A stretch of 64,000 nt of DNA from Deinandra increscens subsp. villosa (Eukaryota; Streptophyta; Magnoliopsida; Asterales; Asteraceae), in NCBI GenBank assembly GCA_039602395.1, contig JBCNJP010000024.1, positions 885,594 to 949,593 on the forward strand, read 5' to 3'. The position numbers and the translations under genes are program-made. Under the pieces are notes generated by a model. The model was not told where the DNA came from, did not search any database, and saw nothing but the letters and a program-made list of their open reading frames with translations. This document shows, piece by piece, positions 11,690-22,326 of the stretch; position 1 is the stretch's first letter; each line of letters begins with the position of its first letter.

Positions 11690-12110
11690 TAAAATTTTTT
11701 TAGCTTTTTTTTAACATTCATTCATTAAACAAAACAAACTAGCAAGGAGGTAGAAAAAACAACTACAAGTCATTTGATAAAGAAATTTTACATCATTTCT
11801 CCCACCCAATGTGATTATTAAGGTTGTCGTGGTTGACCAACAAAAGAAAGGAAAATGACTTTATATCACCCAACACGTCCATAGCTGTAGATCTTCTTCG
11901 TATAAATACCTGATTGTTTCTCGACTTCCAGATACACCAAAGTGACGTGAGAAAGATCCCATGCATCATATTTTTAAACCCTCTAGATGTCGGCCAATCC
12001 TTATGCACCTGAAGCACCTCTTTCACCGAAGATAGTCGTAATCTCGGAGATTTGCACCAACTCAAAATGACCAACGACCAGATCGAGGACACACTTCGCA
12101 CAATAGATAG
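11690..12110 (-). mobile_element. L1-type LINE, C-terminal RT fragment
   Basis: On minus, from 12101, the frame reads like the cysteine-poor tail of plant L1 ORF2 proteins: ILSWCKSP, VKEVLQVH, FLTSLWCIWKSRNNQVF and LGDIKSFSF. The 3' side (low coordinates) ends in T-rich DNA on plus (about 11694-11712), as expected for a decayed poly-A tail of a minus-strand LINE. Only about 130 codons remain. It lies between the centrin promoter side and the cystathionine beta-lyase fragment. Confidence 0.7.
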
Positions 12111-12150
12111 CAGAATTTCTAGCTTCTCATCCCATGGTGAAAAAGGTCAA

Positions 12151-13072
12151 GTATGGGTCTTCCTAACCATCAAGGACACACTTTACACTACTCTCAGGTA
12201 ATCATGTCCTTTAAACAACATCAATAATATAATTGTTTAAATAAAATAAATAACAGAATATTAATTAGCAATAAAATCATTTTCCTTTTGCAGGCAAAGG
12301 GTGCAGGATCAGTTTTGAGTTTTGAGACCGGGTCTTTGGCTCTGTCGAAGTACGTAGTAGAAAATACCAAGTACTTTTGCATAACCATTAGTTTCGGTTA
12401 AACTTTATTCCCCTTTTAAGATCTTATGGATAAAAATACTTGGTTAACCAAACGGGTTGTGTAATGTGTCAAAATGGGTTCGGATCAAGCTGAAAACTTT
12501 TATTTACACATTTTCCCATTTTGAATTTTTGATCACTAAAGAATGATTATAGTTAATATATAGTCTATATTTTGATAAAACATTTAGGGAGTTCTAATCT
12601 ATGTATTAAAAGAACATCTTGGACAACTTTTGACATGTGTCGTCATTACCAAAAATGATTAAACTTGACTAAAATGAAACGGGTTAAATTTCTCAACCCG
12701 GTCAAAAGTTTCTCACAATGTCTACAAATGATTGCTAATCTTAGTTATTACGTTCATTATTTAAAAAAAAATAAAAAAATAAGTATGAACAAAAAAAATG
12801 TTGACCCATTACCCAACTCGCCTGACCAACCCCCTTTATCACCAAGCTAACTTAACATTTAAACACGGGTTTGCTAACGCAAGTGTGTTATGGCAGGGAC
12901 CGTAAAATCACTCATATCATTGCCGAGCTTTGTGTCACATGCGGTCATAGCAGCAGAGATCCGTAAGGCAAGGGGTTTAACCGAAGATTTAATACGTATA
13001 TCGGTTAGGATTGAAGATGTGGATGATTTGATTGCGGATTTGGATCATGGACTCAAAACCGGGCCCATTTAG
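12151..13072 (+). pseudogene. 3' fragment of a cystathionine beta-lyase gene (PLP enzyme, Cys/Met metabolism family)
   Basis: Three exons can be read: about 12151-12197 (ending LPNHQGHTLHYSQ), 12294-12396 (AKGAGSVLSFETGSLALSKY...) and 12897-13072 (GTVKSLISLPSFVSHAV... ending GLKTGPI and TAG). All have GT-AG boundaries and matching phases. These are the C-terminal ~110 residues of plastid cystathionine beta-lyase, which converts cystathionine to homocysteine, pyruvate and ammonia in methionine synthesis. The PLP-binding lysine domain and everything upstream are missing. Just before LPNHQ the frame is off by two bases. The invariant R-[IL]-S-V-G-I-E-D reads RISVRIED (G to R). A plausible AATAAA lies near 13127. 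The LINE fragment directly upstream marks where the gene body was lost. I call it a truncated pseudogene; transcription from a TE promoter cannot be excluded. Confidence 0.85.
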
Positions 13073-13122
13073 ATTATTAGGTTTACAAGTTTAGAACTCA
13101 GCCAGTTTGACTAGTCTTTCAT

Positions 13123-13907
13123 TCTAATAAAGCAATAAAAAAGTGTCCACATGTCACTTTACTAGGGTGTCCACATCATCCTCCACCTCAACAATACACT
13201 TGTCAACACCACACTTAATTTCAAATTTTTTTTCATTTAAGAATTCAAAATTTCCAAATTTAATATTTCAACTTTCTAAATCTAAAATTTGACATTACAT
13301 TTAACTAAAATTAGTTATGAATTTGTATCAATATTTAGTACTTATATATTTACATAAATTATTTATTAACTAACTTACCATATTTATATAAATTGTTTGA
13401 ATTTTCTAATTTTAAGAGATGTAACATTCAAAATTTTAATTTGTAACAATAGTTACTAATATTTATTGATTTAAATATTATATATTAGGGTGATTGATTT
13501 ATTCAATTAAAATATTAAAATGTCAAACACTTTTTTATATTTTATATTCTGAAAAGTAATTTTAAAGAGTTCAGTTATCATCTTCAACATTTTCTAATTA
13601 TCTTTTAACATTCTCTGAATTCAAGTAATCCTAAATAATAATAACTCTTTATTATTGTAATTCTCAACACCACTTTAAAGTAAATCATTAAGCAATTTAT
13701 TTTCCAACCGTGATATACGAAATACTCTAATTTACTATAAATGTACTTTTAACTTAACTAATATAAAATAACTATTTGATATGATCTAACAATTATATCA
13801 TCCATATTCATAATTTTTAAATCTCATATCAATTTTTATTTTATTATACTTATCTCATTATTATAAATATTTATTCAACCCGTGTAATACACGGGTTACT
13901 AACCTAG
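13123..13907 (+). mobile_element. Helitron-like non-autonomous element
   Basis: The right end has the Helitron 3' layout: a perfect hairpin AACCCGTGTA/TACACGGGTT (13877-13897), six bases, then CTAG (13904-13907) followed by T. A plausible 5' end TCTAATAAAGCAATAAAA starts at 13123, and the next bases (GTGTCCACATGTCAC) resemble plant Helitron 5' regions. The interior is AT-rich with no gene. The 3' terminus is well supported; the 5' end is inferred. The same hairpin-CTAG terminus occurs on minus at 31348-31378. Confidence 0.6.
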
Positions 13908-14461
13908 TTATCATAATAAGACAACTTTTCAATAAACCTTTGTGACTTTGTCCATCATATGTTTCTTAAAAAGATTGAAATGTGTATTATTGTTGAAGAT
14001 TGAAATTCTGATCGTTGATCAATCACGCCTAAATCCAACATAAACCGAAGATGAAAATTGAAAATGAACCGCTATGTTAAAGTCAAAGTCAATTGTCAAA
14101 AGAGGTCAAAGTCCCAAAAGGAATTGAATTCAACATCTCATTTTCTCCTCATAGACATACAACTTACAAGTCTCTATTTCGCTCCTTACTTGTCTTCATC
14201 CATTGTAATTCAATGCATGAATGTATAAAGAAAAGTAAAAAAAAAAAAAAAAAAGTTGACTTTGACTTTAGGGAAAGTTGACTTCAATTGATGTTACACA
14301 CTCTATGTTCAAGTAAAAACTGTCTCATAAGGTTGTCTTTTTACATTTACCTTTTGTAACACAAAAGTAAAAGAAGAAAAGTAGTTGGTCAGAGGAAAAG
14401 CAATTTAACCATCAAAAAGAAAGGAAAAAAAAAAGTCAAAATTGAAAGGACTATTTGGCAA
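13908..14461. other. intergenic, 3' of the response regulator
   Basis: No gene found. Notable only for a run of A (about 14236-14253) and several TTGAC/GTCAA (W-box-like) cores at 14075-14110 and 14254-14285, whose function is unknown. Confidence 0.4.
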
Positions 14462-16632
14462 TTAGTCAAATCTACAATATGGCCACCATTGAATTTGTGT
14501 TTTGTTTTGTCTTGTAAGAGTCTCTTCTTCCATGGATTTTCTCTTGCTTCCATTAGATTGTTGTGATTCAACTTCTGGGCTTTCTAACAAGTTATGTTCT
14601 ATAGGTTCTTGATCTTGTTTATGATGTTCTTGATTATTTTCTTGAAGTTGTTGATGATGATGAGTTTCTTTGATTTTGCTTCTCATCATATGAGGTTTCA
14701 ATTTACTTACATCTGATAATCTGACTGGTTTTAAGAAAAATTCTTCTGCCCCTTCTTCTAAGCATCTATCATAGGTCAAAAATGATATTATGTTAGCAAA
14801 AAGTATTAAATTTGAGTTCAAAATGAAAGAAAGAAAAGTATAAATATTAAAGTTTTTTACCTGCTAATCCTTGAAGGAACATTCTCTGATGACATAATGA
14901 CGACTGGTATGTTCTTTAAGAATGAAGATTTCTATAAAATAAAAATAAAAAAAAGATCAGTAAAAATTTTAAATACACAAGTCAATCAATAGTTCAAGAT
15001 TCTATACCTATAGCTTAGTTCCAATATACTTTTGTACTCAATTATGTGCATATTGATCTCTTATCTTTTTAACGACAAAATCACACACCACTTGTTTACT
15101 GTTGGACTTGAACCCTCAATTAAGGGACGGACACCTTATTAAAGATTGTTCAACTAGCATATTCGTTTTGTACTTGGTGGTGGCAAAGGTAAGGTCTAGG
15201 GTTCTAATCCCATTCCTACTATTTTTTTAATTCCTAAAGAAGATAGTTTGATAGTAAAGTAATGGTTTTTATAAAAAAAAAAATTAGAGGTTCAAAATTC
15301 TCCAAATTGCAAATATGTTTGTGATTTTGTTGTCTAAAAAAATGCATATACAAAAAAAAAATATATATATATATGTACATATTTACCAAAGGGCTTCTAG
15401 AGTGGTGTAAAATAAAGCAAGTAAAAAACAATATCTAATAATCTTAAAGGGAAGCTTATGAAAAGGACTCAACATAGGTTATGATTATGATTGTATTTAA
15501 AAACAAGAATTATGACAAAATGTTTGCAGTTTTGTGCACGACATGTCTTTGTGTGTAGCAAAGTGGAATTTTAATAAAATTGTCCATGTATAACGCATCA
15601 ATACATGTGATCACGTGTATGTTTTTGGTTGTTTACATATTAACATGCTCTGATTTATAAATACTTATATGATATTATAAATTTTTTTTTTAAACAATTT
15701 GTTCACTACATAAAGAAAAGGAAATATGCTAGCGCGAATGGAGGGTTTTCGTTACACACGAGCTAAGGTGTATCAAATTCGAGTTCGTTCATCAAAAGCC
15801 TAGTTTTTAAATATTTTTAAATATAAAATCACAATCATAAACCTGTTAGAATCAACCATTGACTTGGTTTTGTGCATGTATATGAATTAGCACATATTAT
15901 TCTAAAATTAAATTTGACTTTCATATATATCTTAAATAAATCAGATGATGGTTCTACTTAGGATATATGAATCTAATAGACTTCTTGTGGATTTAGCTTC
16001 TAGCATCTAGGCATCTATAGGCAGGAGGTTATATCATATCATATATTCATATATGTAATGTTTTTTAACATTAATTTTCTTAAAATGTATTTTTCTTAAT
16101 TTATTCTATAGTTTTCAATTTAAATCCTAATACCTAACCTCAATCAAATCATAAACTGACAGAAAAGAACCATACCTTAACTTTCTTGAGCAAATCATAG
16201 CCTGTCATTCCAGGCATACAATAGTCTGTAATTATCAGATTTACTTCAACTTCCTGCAAAACAGTTGGCAAATAATTCAACAATGATTCAAAATGATATC
16301 CAGATATGTATGAAATTCAGTTTCATCCAAAATTCAAACCTGGGTAATATTTGGTGAAACAGAGGGTTGATTTGAGTTAATCTCATCATCTTCATGTAAT
16401 CCCAGAAATTCTAAGGCTTTACTTCCAGAATCAACAGTTGTAACTGTAAAATCATATCAGCATTTTGAGTCACAAACTCACAATCATTTGCAACTCAAAT
16501 AAAAACCGAATAAAAAGGGCAAGAATTACCTTGAAAAGATGAGGTTTTGAGCAATCTTTCAATAAGTTTTCTGTCAATGATGCTGTCATCAACAGCAAGA
16601 ACATGAAACTGTGAATCTGTTGCAACACCCAT
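14462..16632 (-). CDS. type-A two-component response regulator (ARR8/ARR9-like)
   Basis: Five exons (16632-16530, 16443-16340, 16253-16176, 14931-14861, 14765-14462) with GT-AG introns give a continuous 219-aa protein. It opens with MGVATDSQFHVLAVDDS, the receiver-domain start: D15/D16 is the acidic pair that binds Mg2+. D79 in IITDYCMPGMTGYDLL is the phospho-acceptor, and K131 in EEFFLKPVRL is the conserved lysine. The tail after about residue 145 is rich in H, Q and E and ends WWPYCRFD; there is no DNA-binding GARP domain, so it is type A, a negative-feedback element of cytokinin phosphorelay. VLAVDDS...DRKLIERLL and the CLEEGAEEFFLKPV block point to the ARR8/ARR9 group. Intron 3 is long (about 1.24 kb) and contains a SINE-like insertion. 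The frame stays open upstream of 16632 to an ATG at 16821, but the extra 63 residues do not look like family sequence; 16632 is preferred. The gene appears intact. Confidence 0.93.
15085..15235 (+). mobile_element. possible tRNA-derived SINE fragment in intron 3
   Basis: Contains a box-B-like GGTTCTAATCCC near 15199 and T-rich DNA after it, but no clear box A and no target duplication. Offered only as a possibility. Confidence 0.3.
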
Positions 16633-16821
16633 ATGAACAAGATTCAAGATTTCAGACAGGATGAAGAAATTTTCCAAAAAAGATGGATGTTTTTTGGTGG
16701 GTTTGGTTTTTTGATGATGGAAATGGAAAAAAGATGAAGTTTTTATGTGAAGGAAAGAGGCACCAAAATCCACATCCCACAAAGCAAGATCTGACCAGAT
16801 TTCATCCAAAGATCTTCCCAC

Positions 16822-18305
16822 CTCTTAATATTTTTGGATTATAAGGCAAGCAAGGGGCAAAGTTTGTAAGGGTGCATATGGGAAATTTTAAATTAAATAA
16901 AATCAAATAAAGAATACAACCAAAATCTTGGATGGTTATATTCTAATCACAGAATCTTTTGAGAGTTTGGTTCCATCTAACTATTCATTCATATTTCAAA
17001 TTATTGTATTTTGTTAAATGATCAATTGAATTAATCAAATAACATTCAATTTACATATCATTTTAATTTCATCATAGATTATCAAAATAATATCAAAGGA
17101 TTGTAGAGTATGAGGGTGTTATGTAGTGATATCACTTCTCAAGTGTTAAGGATTCAAGTCGTCTTATTCTAAATAAATGCATAAATATAACAATAAAATT
17201 AAAAGAGAGGTGTTATGCATTCAAAACAAATTTACCAAAACAATAAAAAATAAATAAACATTTTGAAAAAGGTTTCATTTGGGCTAAATCACTCAAGATG
17301 GTTGTTCTTCTTTACCTTTTAGTCAAGTTAAACTTTTCATTAAAATAGCTAAATAAGTTGGAGGTCTAATGTTTAAATCTTAACACGATAAGTTAATTAT
17401 AATATTTGGAGAAAGATCAAAATTAGTATAGTTTGCCGCTTAATTTTTTTTTAAAGTCAACCAATTCTAATATGTAGAGTATTAGATCAGTATGATTTAT
17501 TAGCTAATTAACAGCAGGGTCCAAGTTTTTTTCTTTTAAATGATAAATATAATCTACTTTTATTTCTAAATCTCATACTAAATTACATCAAATTACACCA
17601 TGTTATATAATGTGTGTTTTCTATGTTTTTTTTTTGATAAAACAATGTTTATGTAGAATATTAAAAAATGAAATAACTTTACAAAACTAACATCTCATTT
17701 TAAAGATTAATAAATAAAATAAAATGTAGAATAAAGTTAGGCACTTTCTTAGAAAAAAGTTTTAAGAGCATTTGGTTACTAATTAAAAGTCTAAACATGC
17801 AGAATTTATCAAGTTAATTTAGGTCTCATGTACAATGTACATTTTTATTTCTTATCATCTTACTTACTTTGATAAATTCTAATAATTTTATATATTTTTT
17901 TAATATAGGATAATATCAAAAGTTAAATATATATATTTTTTTAAACTCAATAATTTAGTTGTGAAGCTAATTAATGAGCCTTAAATTGAGATTTTGGCAT
18001 ATAATAGAAAAGAAAAGGAGAAGATTAGTGATTGAAGTGGAGGGGGCCACAAAAATCGTGAGAAGATATACAGGTGATGTAAGTTGTGAAATCATGTTCG
18101 CTTACCATATCTGAGGCAGGTGGGGATGGCCACCCTGTTTGATTCCCTCAAAAAGATTTGCTTCCCATGGCCATGCCCATCTATGTATGTATGTGCACCC
18201 ATCATCATATATCATCAATTGTTTCTCTATATGTATTTTTTTTTAACAAAGAATACACAATTCTAAATATACTCTCTCTATGCATCTACTTGCATGCATT
18301 AAAAT
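16822..18305. other. intergenic, upstream of the response regulator
   Basis: AT-rich DNA with no coding signal. The response-regulator promoter must lie at its low-coordinate end. A more GC-rich stretch at 18100-18200 includes a short imperfect stem (AGGTGGGGATGGCCA against TGGCCATGCCCATCT), discussed as a weak finding. Confidence 0.5.
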
Positions 18306-18307
18306 AC

Positions 18308-18567
18308 TAGGACTTGTCCTACTGGTTAACCTCTTGGCTCTTTGGGCTCTAACCACTATATGACCCGGGTTCTAATCCAAGAGGAGTCAGTTTTACCTCA
18401 TGTGGTCCCAGGAGGGGGTTTTCCGTCAGGAGAAAGCTTCAGGAGAGGGTGTCTTGGTTCTCACGGAGGTCCGAGTAATCGTCAATGGACATAGCCCTGC
18501 AAGGGTAGGTTTACACGTGAGACCAAAGTGGCCTGATCGATGTCGTTCCAAAAAAAAAAAAAAAAAC
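18308..18567 (+). mobile_element. tRNA-derived SINE
   Basis: A tRNA-like head with box-B GGGTTCTAATCC near 18368 is followed by a tRNA-unrelated body and an A-run (18550-18566). The flanks CATGCATTAA (about 18293) and CATACATTAA (about 18571) are compatible with a decayed target duplication. Open frames inside are incidental. Confidence 0.65.
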
Positions 18568-18880
18568 TGTCATACATTAATGTTTTACTCTTAGTTGATT
18601 TGTTTTACTACTCTTGGTTGAATTGTTTTTATAAACAGCGATACATCAAACAGTTTGGTTTACATTTTATATAAAATACCAGTCGTATCAGGGGCGGCTC
18701 AAACTATTTGAGGGTTCCGAACTAACATATATTTTGGGTCTTTCAGTATTTTTAATAATTATGTTTTAAATCTTTTTCTTCTGGCTTGGGATCGGCAATA
18801 ATAGCTATATTTATAATTCATAATTAGTAGAGTTAATCTTTTCATTCTTGTTGCATGTAAACAAATGGGTGAAGTTATTG

Positions 18881-19640
18881 TGAGAATTTTAGTTTGGATA
18901 AAAATGATAACAAGGAATCATAGCCATTAGATCTTCAATTAAAAGAAGATCTATGACCCAACATCTCCCTGTGTAGAATTAGAAAGAAAAACTAAAAAAA
19001 AAACAAAAGATGGAAGAGTATTTTTGACTTTTTATCAAATTCCCTCTATTTTTAAAACTTTCATAACTCTTAGATACGACATTATTATTTTTTTTAAATT
19101 ACAACCAAAAAATTGAGAGTTTTTTATCTTTAAAACGCGTATAGTGTTATTATATATAAAATAAAATAAAAATTACTATTTCAAATATTTAGATCATTGT
19201 GTCATTGTGTCAAAATATTTAGATCATTGTGTCATATTGTGTCAAAAATGTTAGATCATTGTATCATATTGTGTCAAAATGTTCAGATCATTGTGTCATA
19301 TGGTGTCAAAAACGAAAAAGTATCTAATTTTATATATAGCAACACTATATATACTTTTGACACAATGATCTGAACATTGTGTCAAAATCGAAAGAGTAAT
19401 TTTTTTTATACAACAAAACTATACGCGTTTCAAAGATTAAAAAATGCTCGTTTTTATGGTGTAATTTAAATAAAAAAAATAATGTCGTATGAGAAAGTTA
19501 TTAATGTTTTAAAAATATGCGGGAAGTATGTAAAAAACAAAGATAGCTAAAACTAAAATACCCCTCTTTTTTTATTAGAGCATGATCCAATTGCTGAAAT
19601 TCCTTCTTATCCTTCATACCCAAACTAAACTTCTCATTTG
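18881..19640. mobile_element. long-TIR foldback element, copy A
   Basis: The left arm starts TGAGAATTTTAGTTTGG and the right arm ends CCAAACTAAACTTCTCA. The arms remain complementary for about 300 bp (for example AAAACGCGTATAGTG near 19133 against ACTATACGCGTTTCAAAG near 19419). The centre is a series of 20-30-bp units containing AGATCATTGTGTCA on one side and the inverse TGACACAATGATCT on the other. No coding capacity. Head-to-tail with copy B. Confidence 0.75.
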
Positions 19641-19673
19641 AAACTCTCCCGTAAACAAAAGGTGAGCTTATTA

Positions 19674-20443
19674 TGAGAAGTTTAGTTTGGATAAAAATGA
19701 TAAGAAAGAATTAAAGCCATTAGATCTTCAATTAAATGAAGATCTACGACTCAAACTTTTCCTATGTAAAATTAGAGAGAAAAACTAAATAAAACAAAAA
19801 ATGGAAGGACATTTTTGACTTTGTATCAAATTTCCCCAATTTTTTAAACCTTCATAACTCTTAGATACGACATTATTTATAAAAGTTACACCATAAAAAC
19901 AAGTGTTTTTTATCTTTAAAACGCGTACAATGTTGTTATATATAAAATAAAAAAAATAATCTTTCAAATGTTCAGATCATTGTGTCACATTGTTTGAAAA
20001 ATGTTCAGATCATTGTGCCATATTGTGTCAAAATTTTCAGTTCATTTTGTCATATGGTGTCAAAAACCGAGATATATAATTTTATATATAGGAACACTAT
20101 ATATATTATACTTTTGACACAATGATCTGAAAATTTTGACACAAAGACACAATGATCTGAACATTGTGTCAAAAATCCAAAAAGTAATTTTTGTTTTAAT
20201 TTTTTTATATAGTAACACTATACGCGTTTTAAAGATAAAAAATGCTCGTTTTTATGGTGTGATTTTTTTAATAAATAATGTTGTATGTGAAAGTTATGAA
20301 TGTTTAAAAAAATAAGGGATGTGGGTAAAAAGTCAACAAAGATGAATAAGACTAAAATACTTCTATTGTTTTTTTATTTGATCAAGATGCAATACCTGAA
20401 ATTTCTTCTTATTCTTCTTATCTAAACCATACTTCTTATTTGA
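19674..20443. mobile_element. long-TIR foldback element, copy B
   Basis: Same structure and orientation as copy A: the left arm starts TGAGAAGTTTAGTTTGG and the right arm ends near ATACTTCTTATTTG, with the same AGATCATTGTGTCA core units. The flank before copy B (GTAAACAAAAGGTGAGCTTA) resembles the flank before copy A (GTAAACAAATGGGTGAAGTTA). The pair therefore probably arose by tandem duplication including flanking DNA. Confidence 0.75.
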
Positions 20444-20734
20444 ACCTGTAACTTATAAAGTGTATTGGGAAACATAGATGTTATAGATGTTAGCTTGTGA
20501 CCCTACCGTAATATCAAAAGCACCACAAAAGCCTTGTAATTAGGGTTCAATCCCCTGTTATGGATTTTGATATTTTTATTGGCTTTATATTTAGCTTTAC
20601 TATTAGTTTTATGATGATTATTATAATTATTCTTATATTTTATTTTTTAGTATTAAAAAAACTAATAATTCTTCGAAACCTATCTTTTTGTGCACTTACA
20701 AAGACTCAAGCATGTTAAGACTCGCATAAACAAA

Positions 20735-20868
20735 TGGACTCAATTGGGGTGGGTGTTTGGGTTCTATCGGCAAATCCATTGAAATTAAGGTGTCGCTCTT
20801 TTAGGGTTAAAGGTTCGAACTCCGTGAAAGATGGAGTGATGTAATAATTTAGCCGTTCAAAAAAATAG
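20735..20868 (+). mobile_element. probable tRNA-derived SINE
   Basis: Box-B-like GGTTCGAACTCC near 20813, ending CCGTTCAAAAAAA, the same ending as the SINE at 31854-32077. The flanks AATGGACTCAATTG and AATAGACTCGACTA are compatible with a decayed duplication. Confidence 0.45.
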
Positions 20869-20929
20869 ACTCGACTACAATTTCACAATCCCATCAGGTT
20901 CCATATATATTTTATTATTTATTATTGTT

Positions 20930-21752
20930 TAGATAAAATGGATTTTCAGATTTAAGTAGTCATTATCAATATTGACTGAAGGAACATACCCATTAACTTG
21001 TAATCGAGTTGTTGCGTTATAACTCTGCCTTAAGATTGTTTATCGGCAGAAGACCAGACACCTTTCGGAATTTTAGGCTGATTCACCATCTTCACGATCA
21101 CTCGTCTACGAGGACTACGAACGCCGTGGGAAGGTACCAATGATAAACAAAGGAAGTGGTATAATGCCACTAACTTACGGGGTCCCTCAAACCGGCCGAA
21201 TTACCGTACTCGACACGCCATCATGAACCAGCAGGGGAACAACCTTGCATGCCGGATTATTTTATTATGAAAATGATCATTTTAAGGGACTAAGGTCCGT
21301 TTCTTCCGTGCACCGCTCTCGCGCATGCACGTCCGGTGTAACCAGAGCAAAGTTAACAAACACGTACCATCTCGGCTTCCGTGTAGTGACAAAATATTAC
21401 CAACCCCCAACCAAATACTTTCAACCAGCACTTGTGTGGTCAGACGAGTTTGCTTAGATAGACATAAGGACCTCGAACGTATCATGTAGCATGGACGCGA
21501 GTCACCTTTCGGATCATGCATCGTCCTCCCACCGGGTGTCACAAGTCTGGCCTTTGGGATTTCGACTCCGAAATGGTCTGTGATACGTGGATCACGCTTG
21601 GTTCAGAAAATCAGTAATACACTTTCAATAAAAAGGGTTTTCACAAAGTCATTAGACACAACTTAAAACAACATTATAAAGACAACTCGAATACTTATTA
21701 AAAGGCGATTACCTCCTATCAAGTGTAAGAATTGAACTAATCATTGCTCATT
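20930..21752 (-). other. repeat DNA, possible continuation of the Athila-like 3' LTR
   Basis: Moderately GC-rich, no conserved frame; overlapping short frames on both strands at 21245-21542 look fortuitous. It directly continues the LTR-like segment 21753-22326 but has no counterpart at the second copy, which is cut at 27061, so the end of the LTR cannot be placed. Confidence 0.4.
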
Positions 21753-22326
21753 AGCTTAAAGATGTGCCAGGTAGTAAACAAAGAATTTCATAAACAAAAT
21801 GCTTTTATTTACTAATGCTGGTTATAGTTCTTAAAGACTCTGACATACTTAAAGACTCGGAAACGCCAAGTGGCTCGACTAATCTAAAAGTGGGAGAGGA
21901 GAGGAAAGAATTGAGCGAGTTGATAAATGAGGTGAGGCAAGCTTTTATAGGCAAAGTCTGGTCAGTGGCACGGGGTGTGCCAGGCCGTGCCATGTCAGAC
22001 GATAGGTTTTTGTCTTCTTCTGTCGTCAGTGGCACGAGCCGTACTAGGCGGGGCACGGGTCGTACCGTGTCAGGGAAGTCAGCGACATGGGATGTGCTGT
22101 GTCAGAGGTGGATCCGGGTCGGGTACGGGGCTTGCTGGGTCAGGCACGGGCCGTGCTAAAGCCTTCTTTTCCAAAATCTTGCATTTTTCTTTGCTTTTCT
22201 GCTGGATAATGCTCCTTTTGGTATTTTGGCTCTAGAAAACCTGAAAGACTACAAAGAAAACAAAACTTCTTTGTTTTGGTGTTAATAGTTAGGTTTTATC
22301 CCGATTTATGTATGATTTTGTGTACA
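21753..22326 (-). repeat. Athila-like LTR segment (3' LTR), minus
   Basis: Direct repeat of 27061-27636, about 90% identical by eye. On minus the LTR would start TGTACACAAAATC at 22326, just after a polypurine-like GAGTGTGTGGATATTTGA. It contains a GC-rich cluster of short inverted motifs (GGCACGG...CCGTGCC type) between about 21960 and 22155. Confidence 0.7.

Noticed and set aside
11461..11692. Overlapping frames of 69-74 codons on both strands
   Set aside because: They cover the 5' UTR and promoter side of the centrin gene and have no independent support.
19160..19320. CRISPR-like regular repeats (AGATCATTGTGTCA units)
   Set aside because: Units vary, spacers are short and similar, inverted copies follow; it is the centre of a foldback plant element.
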